Origin: Pinus tabuliformis
Lineage: Eukaryota > Streptophyta > Pinopsida > Pinales > Pinaceae
Length of the DNA: 64,000 nt
Assembly: GCA_031772625.1 (NCBI GenBank)
Contig: CM062816.1
Location: 631,501,269-631,565,268, forward strand
Reading direction: 5' to 3'
The notes beneath the pieces were generated by a model. That model ran no database searches and had not been told where the DNA came from. It worked only from the letters and a program-made list of their open reading frames with translations. How positions within the stretch are numbered: the stretch's first letter is position 1; every line of letters begins with the position of its first letter. The translations under genes and the position numbers were made by a program. Shown here piece after piece: positions 44,521-57,280 of the stretch.

Positions 44521-46306
44521 AATATTTGTTGACGCAGGTTTTAGGACCCTAGTCAACAAAGGGAATGTGATCCGGGTCGAGGCTCTTAAAAAATCCCAAG
44601 CCATTTGGGATGGTCACTACTGACAGGTTTTAAGGCTATGTTAGCTTTTAGATTCTTCCTCTTGCGAAGAAGAAAACCAAGGGGCACCTAAGACTAATTA
44701 ATATTATATATACATAAAATCTAAACTATTAATGTGACTAAAACTATGAGTTAGTAATTATTAAAGTACAATCTACAGTTTATATGATTAGTAAAATATG
44801 GTACAAAATTCAAAATAACGTCAACAATTAAAATACAATGAATAGTATACAAATAATACAAGAAATATACTACAAGGTACAAAACGACCAGTACATAACA
44901 TAATTGGTTCAAACAATGAACTGTATTTATTTCCACTATAACATTATGAAATGCAAACGAGTTTTAATTTATATATGTTATTATAAATTAAAATTAATGA
45001 TAATTCTTAATGTGGATAAGTAAAAGATAGAGAACTACAAAAATGTAAGTTTCGTATCTTTTAAACAAACACAAAGAAATCAATGTTTGCTTCAATAATC
45101 ATCAAGAATAAATCATATATGAAAGAAATCAACTAATACTATCCAACTATTATTTCTCGGCCAAGGTCTATAACAAAAGTGGCTGTAACAATTTCTATGA
45201 ATTAAACTATCTTTCGGTTATTTGTTTATGAAGAATTTTAATAAACCAATAATGAAATAAAACAATGGATTAGAAATTGCTACAGAGATATTAGTTCAAT
45301 TTATATACAAAAATTAACATTTCTCTATAATCTAAATTCCTAGAAATAATTCACAGAAATGTGGATTAGAGGAATGTCAAGATCAATTGTCACCCTCAAG
45401 AAACAAGTCACTAGAGAATGATAATGGTCAAATATAGTTAAATATAAATTGAACTAACATGAATTAAAAAAGAAATGCAATGAAATCTATTGTTCATTCC
45501 TGGATCCAAGTCACTGAATGAAAATATACTATCTTCAGAATTCTTAGAAGCCAAGTTACAGAAAATTAAGAAGATGATTAAAAAAAGGTAACTATTGAAA
45601 ATAATACTGATATAAGTATTACTAGATTGAATCAAACCAAATTAGCACACTTACAAAAAGACTTGAAATGTTTCCACAGTCACTGCGTATTTGTCCAACA
45701 TTTATTTTCAATGCTCTCTCTCCCCACTTTATTGTTCAAACTCAAAGGTTTATATATAGGCCTGAGATCCTAACTATGTTCCAAACTATTTTTTCAAAAT
45801 CAAAATTGTTTTAACAAAATTACAATCCACTGTCTTCGACCTGTTGGTCAGATCCTAACTACTTGAGAAAAATGGACATAAAATAACTAACAATTCATCC
45901 TCACATGGTTTGAGATAGTTGATTGGCATCCACAATAATCACTTCATTGAAACCAATACCATCTTTGGATAAATAGGAACAACCTAAGGAAAATTAAATT
46001 AACAACTCATATTGATATATTAAAACAAAGGATGCTATATAATCACGATTTTGTGGTGACCTTTTTAATGAAGACACAACTCTAAAGTGGGAAATAAAGG
46101 CTAAAAGATAAAATAATAATGTGGAACCCCACCATAATTCCCTATTATTTAAAGTGTACTTGGTCCATGTGTATGTATCCAATCTCAATTGTGAATGCAT
46201 GAAAAAATCTAGGTTTCTCCATTTGACCAACCACCTACTTCTAGAGAATTCTTAGAATAAATACTTGCACAATAGACTTTATGATAGATTAGATGCATTT
46301 ATCTCA
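44521..46306. other. No gene seen
   Basis: AT-rich DNA. A more GC-rich island at about 44535-44690 (gacgcaggttttaggaccct, and a purine-rich gcgaagaagaaaaccaagg) looks inserted but is not recognised. Confidence 0.45.
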
Positions 46307-46437
46307 TTTAGGTTGTTTGAATTTTGTATTCTTTCTACTAATATAATAAAATATTGATAATGAAATGAAGGAAGAAATGTTGTACAAGAATTATGTTTAT
46401 GAATAAAGTTTAAGAATGATCATGTGGAACCCATTGG
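46307..46437. repeat. RLK-associated non-coding repeat, copy 1
   Basis: A block with tttgaattttgtattctttcta, aagaaatgttgtacaag and gtttatgaataaa that occurs again at 55548-55620, 55826-55942 and 55957-56080, next to kinase fragments. It is likely intron sequence of the ancestral gene copied with the exon. Confidence 0.65.
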
Positions 46438-46485
46438 ATAGCAGCAAAGCATCCTAGGACATTGGCATGGTAATTGAATGGACTC

Positions 46486-46650
46486 CTGATTGGAGAAACA
46501 GTTAGAATGGGAGCGTCTCTTTCTATTCTCCTTGTGTTCTTGTGGGTCTGTTTTTTATCTAAGAACGGAGTCAAAGAGGAAAAGGAATATAGAAATATGT
46601 CGCAGCTGCCTAAGAACCAAACAGATATTCACTTTGCAGATTCAAAATGA
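46486..46650 (+). pseudogene. Receptor-like kinase transmembrane segment, fragment 1
   Basis: The reading LIGETVRMGASLSILLVFLWV followed by CFLSKNGVKEEKEYRNM is a transmembrane helix with a basic juxtamembrane stop-transfer stretch, as in LRR receptor kinases of the FEI kind. It is open to TGA at about 46648. No kinase domain follows directly. Unlike fragments 2 and 3 it keeps the Cys codon after LWV. Confidence 0.6.
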
Positions 46651-47682
46651 TATACATATTTATAGATATATCAACAAAATTGTTCTCTTTGATTATTTTC
46701 TATGTTCTTGGATATATAAAGTGCTTATCTCTTGATTTGAGGATTGGAGAGAATTTTCAACTCCCTCTTAATCCTTACCTTCTTTGTAGGTAAGCACTAC
46801 ATGCTAGTATTAATTATTCCCTGAAAGGAGGTTAATTGAAAGGCTTTTAAGGCATAATTCCATTCCAAATTCCTTCTTTCTCTATGTTAAATGTGATAAT
46901 AATTCGAGACATAAATATGTAGAATTGTTTTTTTATGTAAAAGGCCTTGAAATGGAAACAAATCTCAATCTCACAGATTTGATAATACTCTTTTCCCACT
47001 ACAGTTTGACAATGATCAGTTTGTATAATTTGCTAGCAATTATGTCCTCACCATGTTGAAATTAATCATGATATTATGCTTTCATGAGAGCTCTCAGATC
47101 AATCTATTCATTCTTGTAGAATTGCTACTATAGGTATAGGATTTTTCATAAGAATAAAGAAATTCACCTAATATTCCTATTTAGATTTTCCTATAAGTAA
47201 ACATAATCATTTCAGACCATGTGAAACAATTATGTACTTCGAGTTTCTATAAATCAAATAATAAGTTTGCTTCAAACCTATAGACAAAATGAGGCCCTCT
47301 AATAGAAAATTTATCAGCTACAAGTATGCACGCCATGTGTAAATATCTGCAAAGAATGAGACGTCTCTCCTTAGTAGGATCTCTTGAAATCTCCATTACC
47401 ATCTAGAAAAAAATATATCTAGGGCATATTATATATGTTAGCATGGTTACAACCATAGCTACTTCATCAATCAGGTCGACCTAGCCAAGTGAAGGGGTGT
47501 GTCCCTTAGCTTATTTTAGCTCATTTCACAAGTATAAATACATTATGTGAAATTCCATTTTTATCACCAACCGAGTTTTTGTTCATATTTCTCACGGTAG
47601 CAAGGAGACACAACCAAGAATAAGGAGGAAACTTTAGATGGTAGCAAGAGACAGAGTTACAACAAGAGATATGGTCATAGGT
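46651..47682. other. No gene seen; TATA-like site near 47533
   Basis: AT-rich DNA followed by a less AT-rich block (47437-47682) with tataaata at 47533-47540 and a purine-rich leader-like stretch. It could be the promoter side of an old gene or LTR. The block continues across the copia insertion at 53480 (caggtcacaaggcccccatgg). Confidence 0.4.
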
Positions 47683-47687
47683 CAAAA

Positions 47688-48053
47688 TGTTGGATCAGGT
47701 GCACAGCAAACTTAATTAAACACACAACAGAAAAATAAACAAGCACATAAACACAGTATTGAACGTGGTTCACCCAACCAATCTGGGCTACGTCCACCAA
47801 ACATAGGCATCAGGAATATATTAATCAAATTAGGAGATTACATCATGAAATCCTCACACTCTCTTAGCAAATCATCCGAATGACTGCCTGTTATATAGCA
47901 TAGAGAATCTAACAGCCTCATAACTCCCTCACATCAAATATAGGAGGCATTAACTCCCTCCCAACAACCTGGAGCTAATCTAGGAACTGAATCCTTATTG
48001 TTGTCATCCTTCAGAGATTTTTGCCTATTTGACTAAAACAAAACATCTCAACA
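47688..48053 (-). repeat. Copia 3' LTR (left)
   Basis: 366 bases, TGTTGGATCAGG...CTCAACA. The purine tract (minus strand aaggtggagat) lies against it at about 48054-48064. Confidence 0.93.
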
Positions 48054-48064
48054 ATCTCCACCTT
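48054..48064 (-). other. Copia polypurine tract
   Basis: Minus-strand aaggtggagat directly before the 3' LTR, a common copia plus-strand primer. Confidence 0.8.
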
Positions 48065-48099
48065 GACAACAATTCACCTGATGCCCTGTTATTATTATT

Positions 48100-51000
48100 T
48101 TATCTTTTCTGCAAGCCAAGAGAAGCCAAACACCAGCGTAGCTTCTCCAACAAAACTGGTTTCGTGAACATGTCTGCACAGTTCTCCTTTGTATGCACCT
48201 TTTCAAGAGAAACTCCCCTTTCAGTGATAACCTGTCTTACAAAATGATATTTGATTGGAATATGCTTTGACTTACTATGATAGGCCGGATTCTTAGCCAA
48301 ATGTATTGCACTTTGACTATCACAAAGTAACCTGATGTTGTCCTGTAACCTACCAAACTCACCAAGCAAACCTTTCAACCAAACCGCCTCTTTGCAAGCA
48401 TGAGAAGTAGCAATGTATTCTGCTTCAGTAGTAGACAAAGCAACAATGTTCTGTAGCTTTGACATCCAGCTAATAGCTCCACCTGCAAGAGTAAAGACAT
48501 ACCCTGAAGTTGATCTTCTCTTATCCAAATCACCTGCAAAATCGGAATCAACATATCCGCAAACAGATTCACTACTCTTATTGTAAGAAATACAATAACC
48601 ATTTGTGCCTCTCAAGTACCGAAGCACCCATTTCACTGCTGACCAGTGTTCTTTACCCAGATTTGCCATGTACCTGCTAACAACCCCAACTGCATGAGAA
48701 ATATCTGGTCGCATACACACCATCGCATACATCAAACATCCTACTACATTGGCATAAGGAATTCGAGACATATAATCCTTTTCTTCATCTGTATTAGGAC
48801 ATAAACTCGAAGAAAGCTTAAAATGGGAAGCTAAAGGGATCGACACAGGCTTCACATTATTCATACCAAACCTCAAAAGTATTTTCTCAACATACTTCTG
48901 GTGTGATAGCCATAACTTACCATTGCCCCTGTCTCTGAAAATCTCCATGCCCAAAATCTGTCTTGCCGCTCCTAGATCTTTCATATCAAACGTCATTGCC
49001 ATCTGAGTCTTCAACCTTTTGATTTCTTCAATGCTTTTGCTTGCTAAAAGCATATCATCAACATATAACACTAAGATAATGAACATGCCATTATTTAACT
49101 GCTTAAAGTAAACACAATGATCATAGTCACTTCTTACATATTTCTGACTCAACATGAAAGAATCAAACTTCTTATACCACTGCCGAGACGACTGCTTCAG
49201 GCCATATAATGACTTCTTGAGCCTGCAGACAAATTTCGCATTGCGATGCTGAACAAACCCTTCCGGTTGTTCCATATATATTTCCTCATCTAAATCACCA
49301 TGTGGAAATGCAGTCTTCACATCTAACTGCTGCAACTCCAAATCAAACAAAGCCACTAATGCTAACACAACTCTAATTGAAACAATTTTAACCACTGGTG
49401 AAAATATCTCATGAAAGTCTATGCCAGCTTTCTGAGAAAACCCTTTTGCAACCAGTCGAGCTTTGTACCTGTCTTTCATATCATTCGCACCCCGTTTCAG
49501 CTTGAAGACCCATTTTCATCCCACAGTTTTCCTACCTTTGGGAAGTTCAACCAGATCCCACGTACCATTCTTACCTAAGGCCATCATTTCTTCCTTCATG
49601 GCTGCTTTCCATTTGTCACTATTTGAACCTACTACAGCTTCCTGATAACACAAAGGTTCATCATCATTAGCGATCAAAGCAGCTGAAGTAACATGATCAT
49701 CATACCTTCTCGGATGGTGTTTGATCCTTGTAGACCTCCTTAAGAATGTTTCTGGTGCTTCCACAATTGGCTGTCTATCAACTGCAGGAATTTCTTCATG
49801 ATCGCCATCTGAGACCTGTTCATGTCCTCCATCTGAACCCTGTTCATAATCTGATTCTGAAACCTGTTCATGACTAGAATCTGAACTATGGTCATTATGA
49901 CTATCATTAGAAATGCTATCAAACTGAATATGCTGGAAATCAGATACATCATCTTGTTTCAATCTTTTATCTACATCTAACTGTACAAGAGAGGATTCAT
50001 TAAACTTTACATCTCTGTTGATGATGATTCTGCGGGTGGTAGGATCCCACAATCTATATCCCTTTGTTCCATCACCATACCCAACAAAGACATACCTTTT
50101 CGATTTCGGATCTAATTTAGTTCGTTGATGTTTAGGCACTAGAGCATATGCATCACAACCAAACACTCTGAGTTTAGAATAATCACAAGGGTGTCCTGTC
50201 CATACCTCTTGCGGAACCTTGTAGTCTATTGCTGTTGATGGAGATCGGTTTATCACATAACAAGCGGTTGCCACTGCTTCCATCCACAACTCCTTTGGCA
50301 ACCCGGCGTTACTCAGCATACACCTTGCTCTTTCTAGAAGAGTCCTGTTCATGCGTTCAGCAACACCATTCTGTTGAGGAGTATAAACCGTGGTCTTATG
50401 TCTTTCGATCCCTGCATCCTTGCAATAGATGTCAAACTCCTTGGAGGAAAACTCACCACCATTGTCAGTTCTTAAACATTTTATTGTTCTACCAGTGTTG
50501 TTTTCTACCAATGCTCTAAACTGCTTGAAAACTGTAAAAACATCAGACTTCTTTTTCAACATGAAGACCCAAACTTTCTGAGAAAAGTCATCAATGAATG
50601 ATACAAAATAAGACGAACCACCATATGACGTTGTAGGAGCTGGACCCCACACATCTGAATGGATATAATCAAGTATGCCTTTACTAGTATGTTTGCATGT
50701 TTTAAATTTTTGTTTACTTTGTTTACCAAACAGACAATGTTTACAGAAATCTAACTTTCCAGATCTTAGATTAGGAAGTAACTTTCAGTCAGCCAAAATT
50801 TTCAATCCTCTTTCACTCATATGCCCCAACCTTTGATGCCATAAGTGAATGGAACTACTGTCATGTTCAGACACAGACACATGATCTGACCCAATTCGAC
50901 CTTCTAACTGAAATAGATTTCCTACTTTCTTAGCCTTCATCACTAGTAAGATACCTTTATAGATTTTCATAGCTCCACCTTGAATTACAGTTTTATATCC

Positions 51001-52112
51001 ATTTGAATCAATTGCTCCTAATGAAATCAAATTTTTCCTTAAATCTGGTACATGCCTCACATCAGTTAATATTTTGGTTGTGCCATCAAACATTTGTAGT
51101 TGTATGCTTCCATCCCAACAATATTACATGTTACATCCTTACCCATGTACACAACACCATCATCAATTGATCTATATGTTTTAAACCAATCTCTATGTAT
51201 ACACATGCGGTTAGATGCCCCGGAATCTAACAACCAATGTTGATCATGTTTTGAAATATTAACTGACAATACCTCATCACTCATACCTGAACCAGATACT
51301 GAACCTGTATCTGTGGTGTTGGCTTCCTTCTTCTCTGTCAAAGAGCCTTCTTTAGTAGCCTGCTTTCTCTTCCAGCAATCCTTTTTTAGATGTCCAGCCT
51401 TGCCACAATGCCAGCACTTCACCTTGGGCTTCTTTCCTTTGGATTTTGAGCGAGAGTCGCTATGCTTTCCTCTGGAGTGTCTCTCTCGTGAGCGACCTCT
51501 GGCCATCATTACCTCTGATGTGGAGGTGTCTGCATTCGACCTTTTCCTCGTTTCCTCAGCCAACAAGACTCCAACAACATCGTCAAATTCAAGAATTTCT
51601 AATGTACTAAAACTTATGGAAGTAACAAAGTGATCCCAGGATTCAGGCAAAGAACATAATAGAGTTATGGCCTTATCCTCTGAATCAAATTTCACATCTA
51701 GACTGTTTAATTGCACCAACAAGGTATTAAGAACATTCAGGTGATCAGCAATTGAGGTAACTTCTTTCATCCGCAAACTATAAAGCTGTCGTTTCAGGAG
51801 AATTCGATTTGTCAAAGATTTCGTCATATAGAGCTTCTCAAGCTTCGACCACAAACTTGCGGCGGTTTTCTCTGACACAATGTTGAACAGAACATCGTCC
51901 GCCAGACATAACCGAATTGTACTCAGAGCTCTATCGTCCATCTCATCCCAATCATCCTCCGTCATGGAAGGAGGTCTTTTGTTTTTCCCCAACAGTGCTT
52001 TCGCCACACCTTGTTGAACCAGCAGATCGTGCATCTTCACCTTCCAGATCTCAAAATTATTCTTGCCATTAAATTTCTCAATTTCAAACCGGGCACTTTG
52101 AGTTTTCGCCAT
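48100..52112 (-). pseudogene. Copia gag-pol polyprotein with three lesions
   Basis: The start is MAKTQSARFEIEKFNG, ATG at about 52112. Gag is followed by a canonical knuckle CWHCGKAGHLKKDC (near 51405) and the protease site LLDSGASN. A one-base deletion near 51108-51112 shifts the frame. The frame 51093-50785 has the GAG-pre-integrase motif HLWHQRLGHMSERGL. TGA at 50785-50787 interrupts it. Integrase follows with VWGPAPTTSYGG, DNGGEFSS and PQQNGVAERMNRTLLERAR. TGA at 49516-49518 interrupts again, in GRKTVG*KWVF. RT has ARLVAKGFSQ, LDVKTAFPHGDL and VLYVDDML; RNase H has GYVDSDFAGDLDKRRSTSG and STTEAEYIA. It ends at 48100. All catalytic boxes read well, so few changes separate it from a functional form. 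Confidence 0.92.
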
Positions 52113-53095
52113 TTGTATCAAAAAACACAATAATCTCCAATATCCAACCAGCAATAAAAAAAAACAAATTGCCAATGCCTTTGTTTTTACACAACAAAAA
52201 AAAACTGACTTATTTCTGTGCAGAATTACAGTTCACAAAATACCTCCGTGCCAGCATAATACCTCAGGGCAGATAAACAACCTCAGCAGTATGAAACATA
52301 GCGCATCGATCCGCAGTGTTTAAAACATATAACTACGCCTGTGAGTTTTAAAAAATATATATATTTCCACGCTGTTGTTTCAATACACATCAAGGCTGTT
52401 GTTTTATATCACTGTTTGTTTCAATACACATCCACCGTGTTTTAATATATATATATACACATCCACCGTGTTTTAATATATATATATATATATATTACAG
52501 CAGGTGCTAATAATTACATATATGCACGCTGTACACCGTTGTAACACCAGCAATCACGCAGAAAAAACAATGAAATCCCCACGCATAAACCACGCCGTTT
52601 TATGTTATATCTTCATTGCTGGTTTGTCAAATATATATCAATGCTGTTTACAAATCCATACCCACGCAGCACCAAAAAACAAACAAAAAACCACGCTGTT
52701 CATAAAACATGTCCACGCCCGTTTTCCTTAATACTTTTGAACCTTTTGTATTTAAAAAAAAGTTCACACCGTTTTTCTTAATGCTGTTCTTAAATTGGAG
52801 ACATATGCTGCGTGGAATATATGATGTTTTATATATATTCAATATATATACACGCTGGTTTTCAAATTTATGTATCAGCGTTTGTTTTTTATATATATGA
52901 TGGTGCATACCTTAATTCTACCAGCAACAGCGATTTAATACGCACCAACAGCTCCAACAATGTTATAGAATACGCATCCGCTTCTGAACGCATTCACACG
53001 GAGTCACGCACCAACAGCTCCAGCAACACCTGCGCTCTACCTCCAAACAGTGCAGCTCCAGCACAGCCAGCGCTCCAGGCAGCACCTCCAACATG

Positions 53096-53107
53096 CTTTG
53101 ATACCAA
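53096..53107 (-). other. Copia primer binding site
   Basis: Plus-strand gctttgatacca is the complement of tggtatcaaagc, the initiator Met tRNA primer site, next to the 5' LTR. Confidence 0.85.
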
Positions 53108-53108
53108 T

Positions 53109-53474
53109 TGTTGGATCAGGTGCACAACAAACTTAATTAAACACACAGCAGAAAAATAAACAAGCACATAAACACAGTATTTAACGTGGTTCACCCAACC
53201 AATCTGGGCTACGTCCACCAAACATAGGCATCAGGAATATATTAATCAAATTAGGAGATTACATCATGAAATCCTCACACTCTCTTAGCAAATCATCCAA
53301 ATGACTGCCTGTTATATAGCATAGAGAATCTAACAGCCTCATAACTCCCTCACATCAAATATAGGAGGCATTAACTCCCTCCCAACAACCTGGAGCTAAT
53401 CTAGGAACTGAATCCCTATTGTTGTCATCCTTCAGAGATTTTTGCCTATTTGACTAAAACAGAAAATCTCAACA
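53109..53474 (-). repeat. Copia 5' LTR (right)
   Basis: 366 bases, same ends as the left LTR. The leader between it and gag (52113-53095) has no gene. It carries TA runs at about 52450-52495 and scattered cacgc/tgtt motifs. Confidence 0.93.
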
Positions 53475-53479
53475 CAAAA

Positions 53480-54360
53480 GTCTCGCAGGTCACAAGGCCC
53501 CCATGGTACAGGGGCTGCAGGCCCTGATGAAAACTTCTAAGAGGATGGACAAAGGCCTAATGGGTCATGGTTTAACTTGTATTTTTTTACTTGATATTGA
53601 AATAGATTTCTAACAAATTGGATTTATAAATCTTGGTGAAGTATAGTTTGAGTTGTTTGGTTTTCTCCCGAGGGTTGGTTTTTGAGGGTAAAACAATTAT
53701 CCATATTGTGCATGTTTGTCTTTATATGATATTTAGTATTTTTTCTACATTTATTGTTGATATTTTCTAAAGTGTAATTTCTCAATCATATAAGTGACAT
53801 AAGAATACTATGTGAATAATCATTACATAGTAATTATGTGGTAAAAAATAGAATTATACTATGTAACTTTTATAAAACTCAATTGACACTAAGTTATTAG
53901 GGATATTACACTGTTGGTATATGATATAGGTGAGATTATATCCCTATCTATGGAGGATAGATGATGGTTGTAAGGCTATAATCCTAGGAACAGGGCCAAT
54001 ATGGTTCTATTTGAACCCTATGATATGCTTGGATCACCATGAGCCATGACATGTGATACATTTTTCACTATGTTAATAACAAACTATAGGTACTCCTTGG
54101 CTATAATAATAAGTTATTTCCTTTTAACTTCATGTGTGAGTAATCCTTGATTAGGTAGATTTGTTGAGGGATTATGTAGTAGAGAATGGGATTTCCTATG
54201 CAGAGAAGGGCGAATCACTGCACTGAATATGATACTTGAATTAAATTGAGATGAAGAAATTACGCCACATTCTCATTCGAATCATGTGTGTATTATGTTT
54301 ATGAATAAAATTTAAGATTGATCATATCGAAACCATTGGATTGCAGCAATGTATTCTAGG
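53480..54360. other. No gene seen
   Basis: It continues the block left of the copia element (53480-53580), then AT-rich DNA. From about 54290 it matches the region before kinase fragment 1 (tatgtttatgaataaaattta; 46400 region). Confidence 0.5.
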
Positions 54361-54370
54361 GCATTGGAAC

Positions 54371-55372
54371 GATACTTGAATGGACTCCTCATTGGAGCAA
54401 TAGTTACAGTGGGAGTGGGTCTTTTTGTACTCCTTGTGTTCTTATGGGTTTGATTTTTATCTAAGAAACGAGTCAAAGAGGAAAAGGAATATGGAAAGAT
54501 GGACCAAATTCCAAAGAACCAAACAAGTATTCACTGTGCTAATTTGAAATGATATATAAATTTATAGACATTTCAACAAAATTGTTCTCTTTGATCATTT
54601 TTTATGTTCTAGGAAAGCTTTAAAGAGTGATATTCACAAACCATTTACTTCTCTGGCAATTTTCCAAACACTAGATTATGATACATGAAAATGCCTCTTT
54701 CAAAACACAGCTTGTTACTTCCATGGACAATTTCCATACACATTCGAGGATATTATAAAAAATATAGAGATGCTTGATGACATTGACATCATTGGTTTTG
54801 GGGGATTTGGAACTGTGTACAAGTTGGTGATGGATAATATAACCTTATTTGCAGTGACTAAAATTGAGAAGTCTTATGTAGAATCCAATTGGATATTTGA
54901 GAGGAAGTTGGAAATTTTGAGAAGCATTAAACACATCAATATTGTGTGTTATTGTAAATCTCCATCAACGAAAATGATTATCTATGATTTATTCCTCATG
55001 GGAAGCTTACATGAATTTATCCATGGTTAGTACTTTGAAATTAGATGAATATTTTTATCAATGTCATATTTTTCATCCATGATGTATGCCTTCTTATAAG
55101 GTTTCTAATTTTGTTTAGATAACAAACCACCTACTCCATATTTAAACTAGATGGCCTAATTGAATATAGCACTTGGAGAAGGTCGAGGCATATATTTCTT
55201 GCACCATCACTATGCCCCTACAATTTTCCACCGTGACATAAAGTCTAGCAATATACTCATTGATGAAAGGTCGTAGGAACATGTATGAGGCTGAGGTCTT
55301 GCAAAGCTCTTGGAAGATGAAAAAACACATGTAACCACCATTATTGCAGGCACGTGTGTATACTTAGCTCCA
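54371..55372 (+). pseudogene. LRR receptor-like kinase pseudogene (FEI type), fragment 2
   Basis: The transmembrane segment (54391-54500) reads LIGAIVTVGVGLFVLLVFLWV then TGA and FLSKKRVKEEKEYGKM. The N-lobe of a kinase (about 54719-55027) has FHGQFPYTFEDIIKNIEMLDD, the Gly loop IGFGGFGTVY, and AVTKIEK where the family has the ATP-binding Lys as AVK; here it is Thr. FERKLEILRSIKHINIV follows. A GT donor at about 55027 and an AG at about 55149 bound a short intron. The next exon has [20 protein letters not shown] and [20 protein letters not shown], with stops in the DFG region, ending at a GT near 55373. This gene family acts in cell-wall signalling at the plasma membrane. Confidence 0.75.
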
Positions 55373-55547
55373 GGTATGTTGGCCTTCCTTCTACATATGA
55401 GCTTGAGTTTATTCATAGTTATTATATGCATTAGAACACTAATTTTTATCCTCCAATTATAAAATAGAGTACTTGCAAAGTCGAAGAGTTGCAGAGAAAT
55501 CAGATGTAGGATAAGCCAACAATCAAGAGTTTTTATTTCATTTAGGT

Positions 55548-56080
55548 GAATTGAATTATGAACTATTTCTATTAATCCAATAAATTATTCATAATGCAAG
55601 GAAGGAATAAATGTTGTAGCCTGAATTTATGTGTCCAGGCATATGCAAATTTATAGGTAACCTAGATTTAATATGTGGCCTACAACTTGAAAATATTTTT
55701 AATAATATGTTATAGTTCCTTGCATTACTATGCACGTCTGATAATTATGACAATGTCGTGGATGTTGAATAAGGAAAATCTCCAAAATACCATTCTTAGG
55801 TGATAATTTATGAATGTATTCCGTTTAGGTGATTTGAATTATGCATTCCTTCCATTAGTCCAATAAAATATTCATAATACAAGGAACGAAGAAATGTTGT
55901 GAAAGAAATATGTTTATAAATAGACTTTAAGACTGATTATATGCCTTTATTTCATTCAGGTAATTTGAATTTTGTATTCTTTCTACTAATGTAATAAAAT
56001 CTTCATAATATAAGGAATAACATTTTTAAAAGCATTACGTTTATGAATAAAATTTAAGACTGATAATATGGAACCCATTG
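55548..56080. repeat. RLK-associated non-coding repeat, copies 2-4
   Basis: Three diverged copies in a row (55548-55620, 55826-55942, 55957-56080) of the block at 46307-46437, sharing tgaattatg/tttgtattcttt, aataaaatattcataat and gtttatgaataaaattta. Confidence 0.65.
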
Positions 56081-56114
56081 GATTTTAGTAGAGCATGCTA
56101 ATATATTGGCCTAG

Positions 56115-56285
56115 TACTTGAACGCACTTGTGATTGGAGCAATGATTACAATGGGAGTGGCTCTTTTTGTTCTCCCTGTGTTCTTGTGGGTCTGATTTCT
56201 ATCTAAGAAAGGAGCCAAGGAGGAAAAAGAATATAGAAAGATGGAGCAAGTGCACAAGAACGAAACAGATATTCACTTTGAAAAC

Positions 56286-56290
<5 letters not shown>
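56115..56290 (+). pseudogene. Receptor-like kinase transmembrane segment, fragment 3
   Basis: The reading VIGAMITMGVALFVLPVFLWV then TGA and FLSKKGAKEEKEYRKMEQVHKNE matches fragments 1 and 2. The TGA after LWV is shared with fragment 2 but not fragment 1. It runs into a TA microsatellite. Confidence 0.62.

Positions 56291-56340
<50 letters not shown>
56290..56340. repeat. (TA)n microsatellite
   Basis: About 25 TA units at the end of kinase fragment 3. Confidence 0.95.
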
Positions 56341-56342
<2 letters not shown>

Positions 56343-57029
56343 TGGGTGCCAAATATGCATACTTTTCCCCTCCATTTTTATCCTCTCTCTCACTACTTTG
56401 TATCTTTTATATTCAGTAATCACTCTAAATGCAAAAGGTAAACCCTATTCGATTATCTTCCTCGAATGTTTAATTAATGAACTAATGGTCACAGAGATTT
56501 TACCTATGCTAGTTACTAATTTGGTCATTTCCGTAGACTCAGTGGTCAAATTTCACACATGAAAATCACAGAAGTGACTCCAAGCCTTTAGCACCATTTT
56601 TGTAGTGCTGTAACAACATAACAGATTCTACACCTATTCCAAACATTTATTTTTCTCTATCTCAGTAACTAGTTGATCGTTTCAGCGATTGTATATTCAT
56701 AGACATTAGCTTCCAAATTGAGAGACAATTTTCTCCGAGTATTGTACAAGAAGGGTTTCCATGTTGTGAATCGGGGTTAGCCGTGCAAGAGATTGAGATT
56801 GTAACAGAAGACTATTTAATTAATTGAATGCAATTTATTTTGCTATTCTACCTATAAGATGTGAATCCATTGCAGCCCTAGTTAGAGAGTTGGGCCCACT
56901 CATCTGATGAGGTGTTGTGTTATTTATGTCTGTCGTCATTTTATCTATGTTGGTCTATTTCGATTTTTGTTACATTATTTTAATTAATTGTTGTGAATGA
57001 TTTTTATAGTTATGAAATTTATTCTTATT
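56341..57029. other. No gene seen; may hold the 5' LTR of gypsy-3
   Basis: AT-rich DNA before the possible primer site of gypsy-3. I could not define an LTR because the matching 3' LTR is not in the window. Confidence 0.35.
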
Positions 57030-57280
57030 TAGTATCATAGTGGTTCTTTAGTTCACTCAGTTATTGAATCTAAGATTGGTAATCTAAGATTGGTGATTTG
57101 ATTTTGTCATTTCTACCTGCATGTACTTTGTGTGTTACCATGAATTAATATACACACCTAGATTGAGAAATTAAATGTGGAAAAAGGGTTGAATAGCTAC
57201 TCACTCTCGAACACCAACATTTTGGTGTTGTTGCGAGGGGAGGGTATGAAGGTGCAAGAACAAAATCTACACTAATATAC

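Larger units (their letters stand above)
47683..53479 (-). mobile_element. Ty1/copia retrotransposon, full length, young, with target duplication
   Basis: The element is 47688-53474 (5787 bases) with target duplication CAAAA at 47683-47687 and 53475-53479. The two LTRs are 366 bases each and differ at about seven positions. Primer site and polypurine tract are in place. The order gag, protease, integrase, RT, RNase H is that of Ty1/copia, and motifs such as KWVFKLKRG suggest a Tork-like lineage. Three single lesions break the otherwise continuous polyprotein. Confidence 0.95.

Noticed and set aside
47437-47682. Promoter or LTR with TATA box left of the copia element
   Set aside because: Only a tataaata and composition support it. 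I found no second copy in the window and no gene in phase downstream.
54371-55372. Functional receptor kinase gene
   Set aside because: It has a stop in the transmembrane segment, a frame loss, Thr at the ATP-binding Lys, stops at DFG and no C-terminal kinase exons.
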